From contig CP102272.1 in the NCBI GenBank assembly GCA_025149125.1, positions 3,038,001-3,102,000 of the forward strand: a stretch of 64,000 bases of DNA, given 5' to 3'. Position 1 is the first letter of the stretch; each line of letters starts with the position of its first letter. The DNA is from [Clostridium] asparagiforme DSM 15981 (GTDB taxonomy: Bacteria; Bacillota; Clostridia; Lachnospirales; Lachnospiraceae). Shown in pieces: positions 16,947 to 25,205 of this stretch. The notes below the pieces were generated by a model that searched no databases, was not told the origin of the DNA, and saw only the letters and a list, made by a program, of their open reading frames with translations. The translations under genes were made by a program, and so were the position numbers.

Positions 16947-18161
16947 ATGAATTATACATCAGAAGAACGGCCGGTGATCCAGGTCAACACATTGGGGGGA
17001 TTCTCCCTTACCCTTGGGGAGAAGAACATGGGGGACAACGACAACCGTTCCCGGAAGGCCTGGAGCCTGCTGTGCTTCCTGATCATGAACCGCAAAAAGG
17101 AGCTGGGAATCGGGGACCTATTCGCCGCCATCTGGCCGGACGAGAGCCAGGACAATCCCTACGGCGCTTTGAAAACCCTGGTGTTCCGGGTGCGCAAGAT
17201 GCTGGAAGCAGCGGGATTTCCGGCCCAGGAGCTGCTGGTGAACCGGCACGGCACCTACGCCTGGAGCTCGGAAAGCCTGGGCTGCCGGGTGGACGCAGAG
17301 CGCTTTGAGGAGCTCTGCCACCTGGTGCTGGACCCGGGAAGGCCCATGGCCGGGGTGTACGCGGAGGCCATGGAGGCGGTTGCGCTTTACCGCGGCTATT
17401 TCCTGCCCAAGTCCGGAGACGAGTCCTGGGTGATCCCCATCAGCGCCTATTATCACTCCCTTTACCAGAAGGTGGTGTGCCGGACGGCCACCTACCTGAC
17501 CGGGGAGAAGCGGTATGAGGAGACCGTGGACCTCTGCCGGAGGGCGGTGGCCATCGACCCCTACGACGAGCATTTTTACTACCACCTGATCTACGCCAGT
17601 TTTCTGGAGGGACGCCAGGAGGAGGCCTTAAAGCTCTACAACGAAACTACGGAAATGTTTTACCGCGACAAGCTGATCACGCCGTCGGAGTCCTTCAAGG
17701 AACTGTACCGGGTGATCAGCATCAGGGAGCGGCCGGCCTTAGCCCAGCTGGATCAGATCCAGAGGGAGCTGGGGGAGGCGATCTCCGGGCAGGACGGAGC
17801 GTACCTCTGCGAGTACGCGGTGTTCAAGCGGCTGTTTCAGATCGAGCAGCGGGGCGTGGAGCGCAGCGGGGATTCCATCTATCTCTGTCTTCTGACGGTC
17901 AGCGACCGGCAGGGGCGGATGCTGCGGCCGGAGATTCAGTCCCGGGCCATGGAGCGGCTGAAACAGTCCGTAAAGTGTTCCCTGCGCTCCAGCGATGCCT
18001 TCTCCCGCTACAGTGTCAGCCAGTACATCATTCTTCTGCCCACCACCACTTACGAGAACGGGGAGCGGGTGGTGCGCAGGATTTTGGGGAATTTCAACCG
18101 CAATTACGTGCGCAAGGATGTTGCGATCAATTACAGCCTGAGCCCGATTTTGCCGGGATAA
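16947..18161 (+). CDS. BTAD/SARP-like transcriptional regulator
   Basis: The N-terminal winged-helix region (about 10-100; LGGFSLTLGEKNM, then SRKAWSLLCFL) resembles OmpR/SARP DNA-binding domains. It is followed by a bacterial transcriptional activator (BTAD) helical repeat region (about 115-265). The last 110 residues have a degenerate GGDEF-like look (SDAFSRYSVSQYIILLP) without the catalytic signature. There is no P-loop ATPase domain, so it is a short, SARP-like form. Start ATG 16947 follows GGGGGAAG. It is close behind valS (41 bases), so read-through is possible. The target genes are unknown. Confidence 0.82.
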   Translation: MNYTSEERPVIQVNTLGGFSLTLGEKNMGDNDNRSRKAWSLLCFLIMNRKKELGIGDLFAAIWPDESQDNPYGALKTLVFRVRKMLEAAGFPAQELLVNRHGTYAWSSESLGCRVDAERFEELCHLVLDPGRPMAGVYAEAMEAVALYRGYFLPKSGDESWVIPISAYYHSLYQKVVCRTATYLTGEKRYEETVDLCRRAVAIDPYDEHFYYHLIYASFLEGRQEEALKLYNETTEMFYRDKLITPSESFKELYRVISIRERPALAQLDQIQRELGEAISGQDGAYLCEYAVFKRLFQIEQRGVERSGDSIYLCLLTVSDRQGRMLRPEIQSRAMERLKQSVKCSLRSSDAFSRYSVSQYIILLPTTTYENGERVVRRILGNFNRNYVRKDVAINYSLSPILPG

Positions 18162-18185
18162 CGGATTATAAAGGACGAGGAAAAC

Positions 18186-19091
18186 ATGAGACTGAAAAAT
18201 TCACTGCTGTTACTGTTGACCGCCACCATCTGGGGCGTGGCGTTTGTGGCCCAGAGCGCCGGAATGGACTACGTGGGGCCCTTTACCTTCAACTGCGCCC
18301 GCTGTCTGATCGGCGCCCTGGTGCTGGTTCCGTTAATCTTTTTCATGGACCGGGGGAAAAAACGGCAGAGGGAGATCCCAGTGGAAAATAAAAAAGTCCT
18401 GATTCTGGGCGGCGTCTGCTGCGGCCTTGCGCTGTTTCTGGCCAGTAACTTCCAGCAATTCGGCATCCAGTACACCACGGTGGGCAAGGCCGGATTTATC
18501 ACGGCCTGTTACATTGTGATCGTGCCGCTTCTGGGGCTGTTTTTCGGTAAAAAATGCAGCCCTCTGATCTGGGGAGCCGTGGTAATGGCCGTGGTGGGCC
18601 TGTATATGCTGTGCATGACGGGCGGCAGCGGCGGGATCAACCGGGGCGATCTGCTGATGCTGGTGTGCGCGGTGCTGTTCTCCGTGCACATTCTGGTGAT
18701 CGACTATTTTTCACCCATGGCGGACGGAGTCAAGCTCTCCTGTATCCAGTTTCTGGTAGCCGGAGTGCTCTCCGGGCTGTTCGGTTTTCTCTTTGAGGAA
18801 CCGAAGCTCAGTCAGCTTTTGGCGGCCTGGGTGCCGGTGCTCTACGCGGGCGTGATGAGCTGCGGCGTGGCCTATACCCTGCAGATCGTGGGGCAGAAGG
18901 GGATGAATCCCACCGTGGCATCCCTGATTCTGAGCCTGGAGTCCAGCATCGCGGTGCTGGCGGGCTGGTTCCTGTTGGGCCAGCAGTTAAACGCCAAAGA
19001 GATCACCGGCTGTGTGATCATGTTCGGCGCGATTGTGCTGGCGCAGGTGCCGGTGGGAAGCAAGCGGGAAAATACGGTGGCGGAGAATTGA
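18186..19091 (+). CDS. EamA-type (DMT) transporter
   Basis: Ten hydrophobic helices in two EamA repeats, about residues 5-140 and 150-290. The protein begins MRLKNSLLLLLTATIWGVAFVAQSAG, typical for drug/metabolite transporters. The 301-residue length is normal. It begins 24 bases after the BTAD regulator with a GGACGAGG ribosome site, so the two may form an operon. The substrate cannot be predicted. Confidence 0.92.
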   Translation: MRLKNSLLLLLTATIWGVAFVAQSAGMDYVGPFTFNCARCLIGALVLVPLIFFMDRGKKRQREIPVENKKVLILGGVCCGLALFLASNFQQFGIQYTTVGKAGFITACYIVIVPLLGLFFGKKCSPLIWGAVVMAVVGLYMLCMTGGSGGINRGDLLMLVCAVLFSVHILVIDYFSPMADGVKLSCIQFLVAGVLSGLFGFLFEEPKLSQLLAAWVPVLYAGVMSCGVAYTLQIVGQKGMNPTVASLILSLESSIAVLAGWFLLGQQLNAKEITGCVIMFGAIVLAQVPVGSKRENTVAEN

Positions 19092-19271
19092 CAGCGGGGG
19101 CCCGGGAGGGGACGGCGGGAAATTGGCCGGCCCTCCGGGCTCCGCGTGCATAGACGGCCGGCCCCACGGCTCCAGTGTCGAAGTCTGTCGGGAATATCCG
19201 GTTGCGCTTCGGGAAATTTTGGGGTAAACTGATAAAGGTCCGTGAGACGGACTGGAAAGACGGGTAGATTT
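19092..19271. other. GC-rich gap before folC
   Basis: No gene seen. The left half contains a GC-rich imperfect hairpin, GGGGCCCGGGAGGG pairing with CCCTCCGGGCTCC (about 19096-19142), without a T tract. An in-frame GTG at 19242 was not used as the folC start. Confidence 0.5.
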
Positions 19272-20570
19272 ATGGTGAATGCGGAGGAATATCTGCTGGA
19301 AATTCCGATGTGGACCAAACAGAAAAATTCACTTGAGGATGTGCGCGCATATCTGGAGGCCATGGGCAATCCGGACCGTGCCCTGAAGGCCGTTCATGTG
19401 GCCGGGACCAACGGGAAGGGCTCCGTATGCGCGTTTCTGACATGCGCGCTTAAGGAGGCGGGCTTCCGCACGGGCACCTTCGTCTCCCCCCATCTGGAGC
19501 AGGTGAGGGAGCGTTTTCTCATCAATGGGGAGATGGCGGACCGGGAGAGCTTTGAGCAAAGCTTTTCCACAGTGTTAGCCGTGACGGAGCGCATGGTGGG
19601 GCAGGGGAAATGCCACCCCACGTTTTTTGAGTTTCTGTTCTATATGGCGATGGTGCTGTTTCGGGAGAAGCAGGTGGATGTGGCGGTGCTGGAGACCGGT
19701 ATGGGCGGCCGCCTGGACACCACCAATGTGATCGAGTCCCCGCTGGCCTGCGTGATCACCTCCATCAGCCTGGATCATACCCAATATTTGGGAGATACCA
19801 TCTCCGCCATCGCGGCGGAAAAGGCTGGTATCATCAAGGAGCGGACGCCGGTGATTTTCGACGGCGGACAGCCCGAAGCCTCCGCTGTGATCGAGGGCAG
19901 GGCCTATTTTCTGGACGCGCCCCGATATCCGGTGGGGGAGGACGATTTTGCGATCCGCGGCAGCCTGGACGGCGGGACAGGCTTCCTTATGAGCGCCCGG
20001 ATGAGGGATGGCCGCAATCTGGATTTCGCGGTGCCCTTTGAGGCCCGCTATCAGGCCCGCAACGCCATGCTGGCGGTCCGCACCCTGGAGATCCTTCGGG
20101 GATCGGGGATTGCGGTGGACGACAGGGCTCTGCGGCGCGGCATCCGGGCCACCCGCTGGCCCGGGCGAATGGAGCAGGCGGCCCCTGGGCTTTATCTGGA
20201 CGGCGCCCACAATCCCGGTGGCATCGCAGCATTTCAGGAGGCGGTACGCGACGTGACCGGGCGGACGGAAAAAGAGCCGTACCTGCTGTTCGCCGCTGTG
20301 GCGGACAAGGATTACCGGAGCATGGCGGAAGCGATCTGCCGGGGAATTCCCTGGCGGGGGATCGGAATCGCTCGTATGAAGAGCAGCCGGGGATTGGACA
20401 CGGCCGAGCTTGCCGGGGTATTCCGGAGCTTTGCGGACTGCCCGGTGCGGGAGTATGAGGACGCCGAAACCGCCCTTGCGGATATGCGGGCGGCGGCTGA
20501 GGGACAGCTGTTGTTCTGCGCCGGTTCCCTGTATCTGATCGGAGAACTGAGAGAATTGCTGAATACATGA
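19272..20570 (+). CDS. folC: Folylpolyglutamate synthase / dihydrofolate synthase
   Basis: Mur-ligase-family enzyme that adds glutamate to folates. The P-loop is VAGTNGKGSVCAFL near residue 45, then GMGGRLDTTNVIE and SLDHTQYLG, and the C-terminal ligase domain has DGAHNPGG near 310. I chose ATG 19272 (432 residues). A GTG at 19242 is in frame and cannot be excluded. Just after the stop comes a 47-residue gene and then a TPR protein, all closely spaced. Confidence 0.95.
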   Translation: MVNAEEYLLEIPMWTKQKNSLEDVRAYLEAMGNPDRALKAVHVAGTNGKGSVCAFLTCALKEAGFRTGTFVSPHLEQVRERFLINGEMADRESFEQSFSTVLAVTERMVGQGKCHPTFFEFLFYMAMVLFREKQVDVAVLETGMGGRLDTTNVIESPLACVITSISLDHTQYLGDTISAIAAEKAGIIKERTPVIFDGGQPEASAVIEGRAYFLDAPRYPVGEDDFAIRGSLDGGTGFLMSARMRDGRNLDFAVPFEARYQARNAMLAVRTLEILRGSGIAVDDRALRRGIRATRWPGRMEQAAPGLYLDGAHNPGGIAAFQEAVRDVTGRTEKEPYLLFAAVADKDYRSMAEAICRGIPWRGIGIARMKSSRGLDTAELAGVFRSFADCPVREYEDAETALADMRAAAEGQLLFCAGSLYLIGELRELLNT

Positions 20571-20583
20571 GGAGTGAAAAATA

Positions 20584-20727
20584 GTGATAGACTTTGAAGA
20601 GGAAATCGAGCGTTTTAAACCCAGCCTGGACGTAGAGGATGTTGAGGATGCCATTGTCAAGAGCGATCTGACGGATATGACGGACATCATGATGGAACTG
20701 ATCAAGGAGAATATGAGCGACAAATAG
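20584..20727 (+). CDS. Small acidic protein (47 aa), unknown
   Basis: GTG start with AGGAG about ten bases upstream, between folC and the TPR gene, nine bases before the next ATG. The sequence begins VIDFEEEIERFKPSLDVEDV and ends with KENMSDK. It is strongly acidic, probably helical, with no membrane segment or Cys. The compact placement, ribosome site and clean frame support a real gene. No family is recognised. Confidence 0.65.
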   Translation: MIDFEEEIERFKPSLDVEDVEDAIVKSDLTDMTDIMMELIKENMSDK

Positions 20728-20736
20728 GCGGTGACT

Positions 20737-22041
20737 ATGGACATACAGAAAAGAAATGCCCAGATAGCCAACAGTTATTACAATCTGGGCCTGGAAAAGG
20801 CAAAAATGCGCGACCTGTCCGGGGCGGCCCAGTCGCTCAAGGACAGTTTGCATTTCAATAAATATCAGACGGATGCCAGAAATCTTCTGGGGCTGATCTA
20901 CTATGAGAGCGGGGAGGTCTCGGACGCCCTGGTCCAGTGGGTGATCAGCCTGAATCTGCAGCCGGAGAAAAACCTGGCGGACCACTACCTGGACGAGATT
21001 CAGCGCAAGCCCGGACAGCTGGAGATCGAGAGCCAGAACATCAAGACGTTCAACCAGGCGCTGTGGCACGCCCAGAACGGCAGCGACGACCTGGCCATCA
21101 TGCAGCTGGCCCGGGTGGTCCAGGCGAAGCCCCATTTCGTCAAGGCCCATCTGCTTTTGGCACTGCTGTACATGGGCCGGGAGGATTACACCAAGGCGGG
21201 ACGGTCCCTGTATAAAATCTTACAGATCGACAAGAGCAACCCCAAGGCCCTGTACTACATGTCCATTGTCAAGCAGAATACAGGGCGGGCGGAGGCAGAG
21301 AGAAAGCGCATGGCCAAGGCGTTCTCCCACCGCCAGATGCAGGACGACGACGTGATCATGCCGCCCACCTACAAGGAAAACACAGGGCTGTCCACGGTGC
21401 TGCACATCGTGATCGGTCTGGTGATCGGCGTGGCCGCATTCTTTTTCCTGGTGCTGCCGGCCAACGAGAAGGCGCTGAACGAGAAGCACAACCAGGAGAT
21501 GATCCCTTACCTGCAAAAGCTCAACAACGCCAGCCAGCAGTATGAGACCTTAAAGAACCAGTACGATGAGCTGGATGAGAGCGCCGCCAAGGTGCAGGCC
21601 CAGCTGGACGAGCTGGTGAACGGCAATACCTCCGTTATGGTGCAGTACCAGAGCCTGATCGGCGTGCTCCAGGCTTACCGGGCCGGGGATATGATCACGG
21701 CGGCAAAATCCTTTGCGGACGCGGATTTCTCCCTGATCACCGACGAGGCCGTTCAGGCCATTGTAAACGACGTGCGGGCGGATATGACGGCCAACGTGTA
21801 CCAGGTGCTGGTGACCAGGGGAACGGAGCTGTGGAACGCCGGCAACACGTCGGAGGCCATGGAATACTACCAGGCCAGCTTAAAGATCAAGCCGGACAAC
21901 CCGGAGGCCATGTTTTACGTGGGCCGCCTGTACCAGATCGCCGGGGATACGGACAACGCCAACGCCATGTTCGACCAGGTGGTAGGCAATTACCCCGATT
22001 CAGACTATGCCTCCAGGGCTCAAAACGCCAGAGGCTATTGA
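20737..22041 (+). CDS. Membrane-anchored TPR protein
   Basis: N-terminal tetratricopeptide repeats (about 10-190; ANSYYNLGLEKAKMRDLSGAAQSLKD style) are followed by one membrane helix near residues 222-244 (LHIVIGLVIGVAAFFFLVLP). A coiled coil (about 250-300) and two further TPR units near the C-terminus (ELWNAGNTSEAMEYYQASLKI) come after it. The orientation is likely N-terminus inside and C-terminal half outside. ATG 20737 is preferred to the GTG two codons earlier, which overlaps the AGGCGGTG ribosome site. It is probably a scaffold; its partner is unknown. It ends in a strong terminator. Confidence 0.85.
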   Translation: MDIQKRNAQIANSYYNLGLEKAKMRDLSGAAQSLKDSLHFNKYQTDARNLLGLIYYESGEVSDALVQWVISLNLQPEKNLADHYLDEIQRKPGQLEIESQNIKTFNQALWHAQNGSDDLAIMQLARVVQAKPHFVKAHLLLALLYMGREDYTKAGRSLYKILQIDKSNPKALYYMSIVKQNTGRAEAERKRMAKAFSHRQMQDDDVIMPPTYKENTGLSTVLHIVIGLVIGVAAFFFLVLPANEKALNEKHNQEMIPYLQKLNNASQQYETLKNQYDELDESAAKVQAQLDELVNGNTSVMVQYQSLIGVLQAYRAGDMITAAKSFADADFSLITDEAVQAIVNDVRADMTANVYQVLVTRGTELWNAGNTSEAMEYYQASLKIKPDNPEAMFYVGRLYQIAGDTDNANAMFDQVVGNYPDSDYASRAQNARGY

Positions 22042-22071
22042 CACCGGCAGCAAAAGACGATATTGGAATGA

Positions 22072-22117
22072 AAAGACACTACAAGAGATGAAACAGATCT
22101 TTTGTGGTGTCTTTTTT
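22072..22117 (+). terminator. Rho-independent terminator before the spoIIA operon
   Basis: 18-bp stem with two wobble pairs (5' arm 22072-22089, 3' arm 22097-22114), 7-base loop, followed by a T run. Confidence 0.96.
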
Positions 22118-22121
22118 TAAT

Positions 22122-22196
22122 GCAATGGGCCGTGGGCATAGCCTGCGGGCGATTGGTGTATGGAATGAGCTGCCGGCGCTGTCTGCGGCCCATTGC
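22122..22196. repeat. REP-like element with 11-bp terminal inverted repeats
   Basis: Ends GCAATGGGCCG and CGGCCCATTGC are perfectly inverted (75 bp in all). The interior contains CTGCGGGCGATTG, the signature of the dispersed repeat family seen at 35711, 46470 and 59640. It lies between the terminator and the spoIIAA ribosome site. Confidence 0.75.
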
Positions 22197-22227
22197 CTGA
22201 ACATAGAAGGAAAAAGGAGTGACAAAA

Positions 22228-22569
22228 ATGGAGCAGAAAACATTTGCCTATGAGGCCGCAGGGCAGACGCTGGTGATCCACCTGCCGCGCGAGATCGACC
22301 ATCACAACTGCAAGAAGTTAAAGATTGAGACCGATCTTCTGCTGGAGGAGAACTATATCCGGCGCATTGTATTTGATTTCTCGCACACACAGTTTATGGA
22401 TTCCTCGGGCATCGGCGTGTTGTTGGGACGCTACAAACAGATGAGGGCCAGCGGCGGCGCGGTGACCTACTACGGCGCGGGCGCGCAGGTGGCGCGCATC
22501 CTGACCGTGGGCGGGATGGCGAAACTGATCCGCGGATTTGAAGATAAAGAGTCAGCCATTAATGGATAG
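22228..22569 (+). CDS. spoIIAA: Anti-sigma F factor antagonist SpoIIAA
   Basis: STAS-domain protein of 113 residues. In the forespore it binds SpoIIAB and frees sigma F. The phosphorylation site is in FMDSSGIG (Ser 59/60), which SpoIIAB phosphorylates and SpoIIE dephosphorylates. ATG 22228 has AGGAG 8 bases upstream; the in-frame GTG at 22219 lies in the ribosome site and is rejected. First gene of spoIIAA-spoIIAB-sigF. No clear sigma-H promoter is seen. Confidence 0.97.
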   Translation: MEQKTFAYEAAGQTLVIHLPREIDHHNCKKLKIETDLLLEENYIRRIVFDFSHTQFMDSSGIGVLLGRYKQMRASGGAVTYYGAGAQVARILTVGGMAKLIRGFEDKESAING

Positions 22570-22582
22570 GAGGAAGGAAAAA

Positions 22583-23035
22583 ATGGAGGATAAGAGGATG
22601 GAGACGAAGAAGGAACATTTGCGGCTGGAGCTGGACAGCCTGTCGCAGAACGAGGAGTTTGCAAGGGTGGTGACCGCGGTGTTTATGAGCCGCTTAAACC
22701 CTACCCTGGAGGAGATCGACGACGTGAAGACCGCAGTCAGCGAGGCGGTGACCAACGCGGTGATCCACGGCTACAAGGGGGAGGCGGGGACCATTTACAT
22801 GGACATCACGGCCCAGTCCGGCGAGGAGACGAGCCTGACGGTTTGCGTCCGGGACGCGGGCGTGGGAATTCCCAATGTGAAACAGGCCATGGAACCCATG
22901 TACACCACTGACACCTCGGGAGAGCGGTCCGGAATGGGCTTTTCCTTCATGGAAGCATTTATGGACCAGGTGCAGGTGGAATCCGAGCCCGGCCGCGGAA
23001 CGCTGGTGACCATGAAAAAGTTCATCGGCAGGTGA
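22583..23035 (+). CDS. spoIIAB: Anti-sigma F factor / serine kinase SpoIIAB
   Basis: GHKL-type ATPase/kinase that holds sigma F inactive and phosphorylates SpoIIAA. Motifs are the N-box VSEAVTNAVIHGYKG near residue 55, G1 DAGVGIPN near 95, and G2 GMGFSFMEAFMD near 120. Start ATG 22583 follows a perfect AGGAGG at 22568-22573. It is 150 residues long, normal. It is spaced 13 bases after spoIIAA, and its stop overlaps the sigF ribosome site. Confidence 0.97.
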   Translation: MEDKRMETKKEHLRLELDSLSQNEEFARVVTAVFMSRLNPTLEEIDDVKTAVSEAVTNAVIHGYKGEAGTIYMDITAQSGEETSLTVCVRDAGVGIPNVKQAMEPMYTTDTSGERSGMGFSFMEAFMDQVQVESEPGRGTLVTMKKFIGR

Positions 23036-23040
23036 CGGCC

Positions 23041-23760
23041 ATGGATGAGACCTTAAAATTAATTTTGCGGGCTCACGAAGGGGATAAAACGGCCAGGGAT
23101 CAGCTGGTGATGGATAACGTAGGATTGATCTGGAGTATCGTCCGCCGGTTTGCCGGGCGGGGTTATGAGATGGAAGACCTGTTTCAGATCGGCAGCATCG
23201 GCCTGATGAAGGCCATCGACAAATTCGACACTACCTTTGAGGTGAAATTTTCCACCTACGCGGTGCCAATGATCACCGGGGAGATCAAGCGCTTTCTCCG
23301 GGACGACGGCATGATCAAGGTCAGCCGCTCCATCAAGGAGCTGGGGTTAAAGGTAAAGTGCGCAAGGGAGGAAATGACCTACGAGCTGGGCCGGGAGCCG
23401 ACCATCGAGGAGATCGCCGGGTCGGTAGGGGTCAGCCGTGAGGAGGTGGCGGCCTCCATGGAAGCCGGAGCGGAGGTGGAATCCCTATACCGCCCGGTGG
23501 GAGGAAGCGACGACAACCAGCTGTGTCTCATGGACCGGCTGGAGGAGGAGAACAACGAGCACGAGGCCCTGATCAACCGAATGGTGTTAAAGGAACTTTT
23601 ATCCTCCCTGGAGGAAGGGGAGCGGGAGATCATTGTGCGGCGCTATTTCCACAACCAGACCCAGACTCAGATCGCCCAGGATTTGGGGATTTCCCAGGTG
23701 CAGGTATCGCGTCTTGAAAAACGAATTTTAAAAGCAATGCGGAAACGTTTTGAGTCGTAA
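23041..23760 (+). CDS. sigF: RNA polymerase sporulation sigma factor F
   Basis: Sigma-70 family factor that drives early forespore genes. Region 2 shows MEDLFQIGSIGLMKAIDKFD and FSTYAVPMITGEIKRFLRDDG. Region 4 has the helix-turn-helix TQTQIAQDLGISQVQVSRLE. ATG 23041 (240 residues) is chosen; the earlier GTG at 23032 overlaps the AGGTGAC site. The stop of spoIIAB lies five bases before this start, so translation is coupled. No terminator follows; a sigma-G-like promoter for the spoVA genes comes next. Confidence 0.97.
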   Translation: MDETLKLILRAHEGDKTARDQLVMDNVGLIWSIVRRFAGRGYEMEDLFQIGSIGLMKAIDKFDTTFEVKFSTYAVPMITGEIKRFLRDDGMIKVSRSIKELGLKVKCAREEMTYELGREPTIEEIAGSVGVSREEVAASMEAGAEVESLYRPVGGSDDNQLCLMDRLEEENNEHEALINRMVLKELLSSLEEGEREIIVRRYFHNQTQTQIAQDLGISQVQVSRLEKRILKAMRKRFES

Positions 23761-23781
23761 CGCTTGATGTAGAAACGGTTC

Positions 23782-23811
23782 GTATAAAAAAATAAAAAGA
23801 CAACCATACTA
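23782..23811 (+). promoter_or_regulatory. Sigma-G (or sigma-F) promoter of the spoVA operon
   Basis: GTATA at 23782-23786, 18-bp spacer, CATACTA at 23805-23811, fitting the forespore consensus GHATR-N17/18-CATNHTA. A structured leader follows: outer arms CAGAAGC (23816-23822) and GCTTCTG (23869-23875), with an inner GGTTT/AAACC stem. Confidence 0.75.
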
Positions 23812-23903
23812 GTTTCAGAAGCCAATTAACCGAAACCGCAGAGTTGGTTTACGGGAAACCGGACCGCCGCTTCTGCGAGATGAACGAAAGGATGTGAAGT
23901 CAA

Positions 23904-24119
23904 ATGATGGGCTTTGGAAAACATGTATGGAGTCTGCTGGCCGTGGCGGCCGCACTGGTACTTGCGTGCGCAGCCGTCTGGTACTGCCTGTCCGGATTTG
24001 GCGGACGGGACGTGGAGCAGGAAGGCACCCTGGTGCGGATGGAAGCGCCCCTTGAGAGCGGATTGGTTCCCGCCTTTGTGACGAACCCCGCATCCGTTGT
24101 GGTGGACGAGGCGTTATGA
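23904..24119 (+). CDS. Small membrane protein of the spoVA operon (71 aa), unknown
   Basis: The ATG follows AAAGGATGTG, and the stop overlaps the spoVAA start by four bases (ATGA), so it is translationally coupled. It has a single hydrophobic segment near residues 8-30 (SLLAVAAALVLACAAVWYCL), which could be a signal peptide or membrane anchor, then a 40-residue polar tail. It is first in the spoVA transcript behind the sigma-G-like promoter, so it should be made in the forespore. No family is recognised; a role beside the SpoVA channel is inferred from position. Confidence 0.7.
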   Translation: MMGFGKHVWSLLAVAAALVLACAAVWYCLSGFGGRDVEQEGTLVRMEAPLESGLVPAFVTNPASVVVDEAL

Positions 24120-24742
24120 GCAAGACCGTCTATTTAAAGCTGAACCAGATCACGGAGATTCACCGCAAGGATGTGGCGTTAAAGGACGTGGCGGAGGTTT
24201 ACTGCGAAGATAAGAACATTCAGAATAAATGCAGCGCCATGAAGGTGAAGCATATCACCGGAGACCGGAAACACCGCTATGTGATGAGCGCTCTGGAGGT
24301 TATTGAAAAGCTGGAACAGCTGGATAGCGCCATACAGGTGAACAATGTGGGGGAGGTGGATTTTATTATCGCCTACCAGCCGCCAACTCCCCCCATGTAC
24401 GCCTGGCAGTGGGCCAAGACGCTGTTCGTCTGCGCTGTCTGCTTCTGCGGCGCGGCCTTTGCCATCATGACCTTCAACAATGATTCCAGCGTCACCGACG
24501 TGTTCGGCGAGGTGTACCGCCTGGTCATGGGACAGGAATCAAACGGCTTCACCATTCTGGAAATCAGCTATTCCATCGGACTGGCACTGGGAATCATCGT
24601 CTTTTTCAACCATGTGGCCGCGTTTAAGCTGAACACCGATCCCACCCCTCTGGAGGTGGAGATGCGCCTGTATGAGGACAACATCAGCAAGACCCTGATC
24701 GCGGAGAACGGGAGAAAGGAGTCGAAGATTGATGTTACTTAA
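24116..24742 (+). CDS. spoVAA: Stage V sporulation protein AA
   Basis: 208 residues with a soluble N-terminal domain (VYLKLNQITEIHRKDVALKDVAEVYC), then two membrane helices at about 103-122 and 148-168. SpoVAA is part of the forespore inner-membrane complex that takes up dipicolinic acid in sporulation and releases it in germination. Overlaps the upstream small gene by 4 bases and spoVAB by 11. Confidence 0.93.
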   Translation: MSKTVYLKLNQITEIHRKDVALKDVAEVYCEDKNIQNKCSAMKVKHITGDRKHRYVMSALEVIEKLEQLDSAIQVNNVGEVDFIIAYQPPTPPMYAWQWAKTLFVCAVCFCGAAFAIMTFNNDSSVTDVFGEVYRLVMGQESNGFTILEISYSIGLALGIIVFFNHVAAFKLNTDPTPLEVEMRLYEDNISKTLIAENGRKESKIDVT

Positions 24743-25172
24743 ACAGATATTTCTCGGTTTTACGGGCCTGTGCGCCGGCGGCATCATCGCGGCCGGCGTT
24801 TATGCATTTCTGGCGATCATCGGCGTGTTTCCCCGCCTGATGGGCCGGACCGGGACCAGAAGGCATCTGATCCTCTATGAAACCGTCATTGTGGCGGGAG
24901 GAATCCTGGGAAATGTGTCGGATCTGTACGAGATTCCCCTTCCCATGGGCAGTTTTTTCGGAACGCTGTTTCTGGGAATCTTCGGCCTCACCGCAGGTAT
25001 TTTTGTGGGCTGTCTGGTGATGAGCCTGGCGGAAACCTTGAAGGCTCTGCCGGTGATCAGCCGGAGAATCCACCTGGCGGTGGGACTCCAGTACATGATT
25101 ATATCCATCGCGGCCGGAAAGCTGATCGGATGCCTGACCTATTTCTGGAATGGATTCGGGGCCCAGAAATGA
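24732..25172 (+). CDS. spoVAB: Stage V sporulation protein AB
   Basis: Polytopic protein of about 146 residues with four hydrophobic helices, the partner of SpoVAA. ATG 24732 has AAAGGAG upstream (ten bases). The TTG at 24729 is in frame but less likely. It overlaps the end of spoVAA. Confidence 0.92.
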   Translation: MLLKQIFLGFTGLCAGGIIAAGVYAFLAIIGVFPRLMGRTGTRRHLILYETVIVAGGILGNVSDLYEIPLPMGSFFGTLFLGIFGLTAGIFVGCLVMSLAETLKALPVISRRIHLAVGLQYMIISIAAGKLIGCLTYFWNGFGAQK

Positions 25173-25205
25173 TGTGCGGCCCGTTGTTGAGAAAGGAGTT
25201 TAAAA

